From Pseudomonadota bacterium (GTDB lineage: Bacteria > Pseudomonadota > Gammaproteobacteria > Burkholderiales > Burkholderiaceae_C), in the NCBI GenBank assembly GCA_030535425.1, contig JAUNHQ010000028.1, forward strand, positions 1 to 36,010: 36,010 nt of DNA, written 5' to 3'. The translations under genes and the position numbers were made by a program. The stretch's first letter is position 1. The number at the start of each line of letters is the position of its first letter. The notes beneath the pieces are model-generated. The model worked only from the letters and a program-made list of their open reading frames with translations. It was not told the origin of the DNA and searched no databases. Shown piece by piece: positions 35,021 to 36,010 of this stretch.

Positions 35021-35079
35021 GAATGAAATAGGCCATTCGCGCGCGTCTGTCAAGCATTTTCAGCTATGGTTTTTGATGT
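35021..35079 (+). repeat. Dispersed type A repeat upstream of nrdR
   Basis: It reads GAAATAGGCCATTCGCGCGC, then GTCTGTCAAGC and ATTTTCAGCTATGGTTTTTG. The core differs from the consensus at one T/C position and no long pairing arms are visible. It ends 11 bp before the nrdR start codon on the opposite strand, so it makes up the nrdR leader. Confidence 0.65.
35025..35053 (-). promoter_or_regulatory. Candidate nrdR promoter within a dispersed repeat
   Basis: On the minus strand a perfect -35 TTGACA (35048-35053) is followed after exactly 17 bp by TATTTC (35025-35030), a weak -10 matching consensus at three of six positions. The spacer is the GCGC/GGCC repeat core. Transcription would begin a few bases before the nrdR ATG at 35010. 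Confidence 0.4.
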
Positions 35080-35096
35080 GACCTGCGAGAGGTCTG

Positions 35097-35127
35097 AAAA
35101 AGCGCGGCCAGATCAGGCTCGCCGCGC
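35097..35127 (-). terminator. Intrinsic terminator after glyA
   Basis: On the minus strand GCGCGGC (35121-35127) pairs with GCCGCGC (35102-35108) across a 12-nt loop, followed by five T residues (35097-35101). It starts 14 bp after the glyA stop and separates glyA from nrdR. Confidence 0.82.
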
Positions 35128-35140
35128 CCGCGCGCATGGC

Positions 35141-36010
35141 TTAGCCGTACACCGGAAAGCGCCGGGTCAGCTCGGCCACCTTGGCGCGCACGGCGGCCAG
35201 GTTGGCTTCGTCGTGCGGCTTGTCCAGCACGTCGGCTACCAGGTGGGCGGTTTGGCGCGCCTCTTCTTCCTTGAAGCCGCGCGTGGTCATGGCGGGAGTG
35301 CCAATGCGCACGCCGCTGGTGACCATGGGCTTTTCGGGGTCGTTGGGGATGGCGTTTTTGTTGATGGTCATGTGGGCGGCGCCCAGCACGCTTTCGGCCT
35401 CTTTGCCGGTGATGCCCTTGGCGCGCAAGTCCACCAGCATGACGTGGCTTTGCGTGCCACCCGAGACGATGCGCAGGCCGCGCTGGGTGAGCGTTTCGGC
35501 CACGACGGCGGCGTTTTTCTTCACCTGCGCGGCGTATTGCTTGAATTCAGGAGAGAGGGCTTCTTTGAAGGCGATGGCCTTGGCCGCGATGATGTGCATG
35601 AGCGGGCCGCCTTGCAGGCCGGGGAAGACGGCGCTGTTGATGGCTTTTTCGTGCTCGGCCTTCATCAGGATGAAGCCCGAGCGCGGGCCGCGCAGGCTCT
35701 TGTGGGTGGTGCTGGTGACCACGTCGGCATGGGGCACGGGGTTGGGGTATTGGCCGCCGGCAATCAGGCCGGCGTAGTGGGCCATGTCCACCATGAAGAT
35801 GGCGCCTACGTCTTTGGCCACTTTGGCAAAGCGCGCCCAGTCGATCTCCAGGCTGTAGGCGCTGGCGCCGGCCACGATGAGCTTGGGGCGGGTTTCGTGG
35901 GCCTTTTTCTCCATCGCGTCGTAGTCGATGGCTTCTTGCGCGTTCAGCCCGTAGGACACGACGTTGAACCACTTGCCCGACATGTTCAGCGGCATGCCGT
36001 GGGTCAGGTG
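35141..36010 (-). CDS. glyA: Serine hydroxymethyltransferase, 5' end outside window
   Basis: About 290 C-terminal residues of a PLP enzyme that interconverts serine and glycine with tetrahydrofolate, supplying one-carbon units. The frame is open to the right edge; the visible part begins with [15 protein letters not shown]. The PLP-lysine segment [14 protein letters not shown] is present, as are [13 protein letters not shown] and the C-terminal [16 protein letters not shown]. The reaction links functionally with folC at the other end of the window, but the 33 kb between makes that coincidental. A clear terminator follows the stop and nrdR is next. Confidence 0.97.
   Translation of the reverse strand, partial: HLTHGMPLNMSGKWFNVVSYGLNAQEAIDYDAMEKKAHETRPKLIVAGASAYSLEIDWARFAKVAKDVGAIFMVDMAHYAGLIAGGQYPNPVPHADVVTSTTHKSLRGPRSGFILMKAEHEKAINSAVFPGLQGGPLMHIIAAKAIAFKEALSPEFKQYAAQVKKNAAVVAETLTQRGLRIVSGGTQSHVMLVDLRAKGITGKEAESVLGAAHMTINKNAIPNDPEKPMVTSGVRIGTPAMTTRGFKEEEARQTAHLVADVLDKPHDEANLAAVRAKVAELTRRFPVYG

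Overview
This is a chromosomal window from a GC-rich betaproteobacterium. The protein types, the dapC-dapD-pilU-dapE arrangement and a dispersed repeat ending in AGCTA point to the Comamonadaceae (Acidovorax/Alicycliphilus/Comamonas relatives). That placement is my inference from family knowledge, since no search could be run. The DNA is almost all housekeeping genes. I see no insertion sequence, prophage, CRISPR array or rRNA.

Layout. 1-1864 (minus): folC followed by a membrane-anchored SPOR-type protein cut by the window edge. 1942-3790 (plus): Spx/ArsC-like protein and cardiolipin synthase. 4094-8141 (minus): a selenocysteine block, with a frameshifted LTA-synthase-like sulfatase gene, selB and the selenocysteine tRNA gene selC. 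8325-13016 (minus): the succinylase branch of lysine/diaminopimelate synthesis (dapC, dapD, dapE) with a PilU-type ATPase gene embedded. 13114-14908 (minus): mnmH (tRNA 2-selenouridine synthase) and a TesA-like esterase. 14907-16529 (plus): a LolD/YbbA-like ABC ATPase and a PPK2 kinase. 16611-22000 (minus): ferredoxin-NADP reductase, 7Fe ferredoxin, priA and hemE. 22238-23152: a small DUF1328 membrane protein and a convergent lipoprotein. 23404-27396 (plus): a PatZ-like acyl-CoA ligase/GNAT fusion and an M20 amidohydrolase. 27520-28005 (minus): a small protein with an internally duplicated Phd/YefM-like module. 28085-33635 (plus): a DUF1415 protein, a methyltransferase and a giant FAD/Fe-S oxidoreductase. 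33796-36010 (minus): glyA, nrdR and a TonB-like protein.

The most unusual content is a family of short (about 55-80 bp) AT-richer repeats scattered through the window. Type A has a GGCCATTTGCGC(GC) core followed by a GGTTTTAGCTA..TAGC tail. Type B has a GGCCGCxAGCGC..GTCTGGAG..AGCAGCT core. In several type A copies the core sits between arms whose sequence differs from copy to copy while pairing is kept. Copies lie at 3' ends of genes, where some look like terminators; just upstream of nrdR, where one supplies a TTGACA box; and in frame inside dapE, selB, hemE and the FAD/Fe-S oxidoreductase gene, as well as at the start of the methyltransferase gene. SelB and HemE carry nearly the same repeat-encoded peptide in the same reading frame.

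A second theme is selenium. selB, selC and mnmH all depend on selenophosphate, but selA, selD and any selenoprotein gene lie outside the window.
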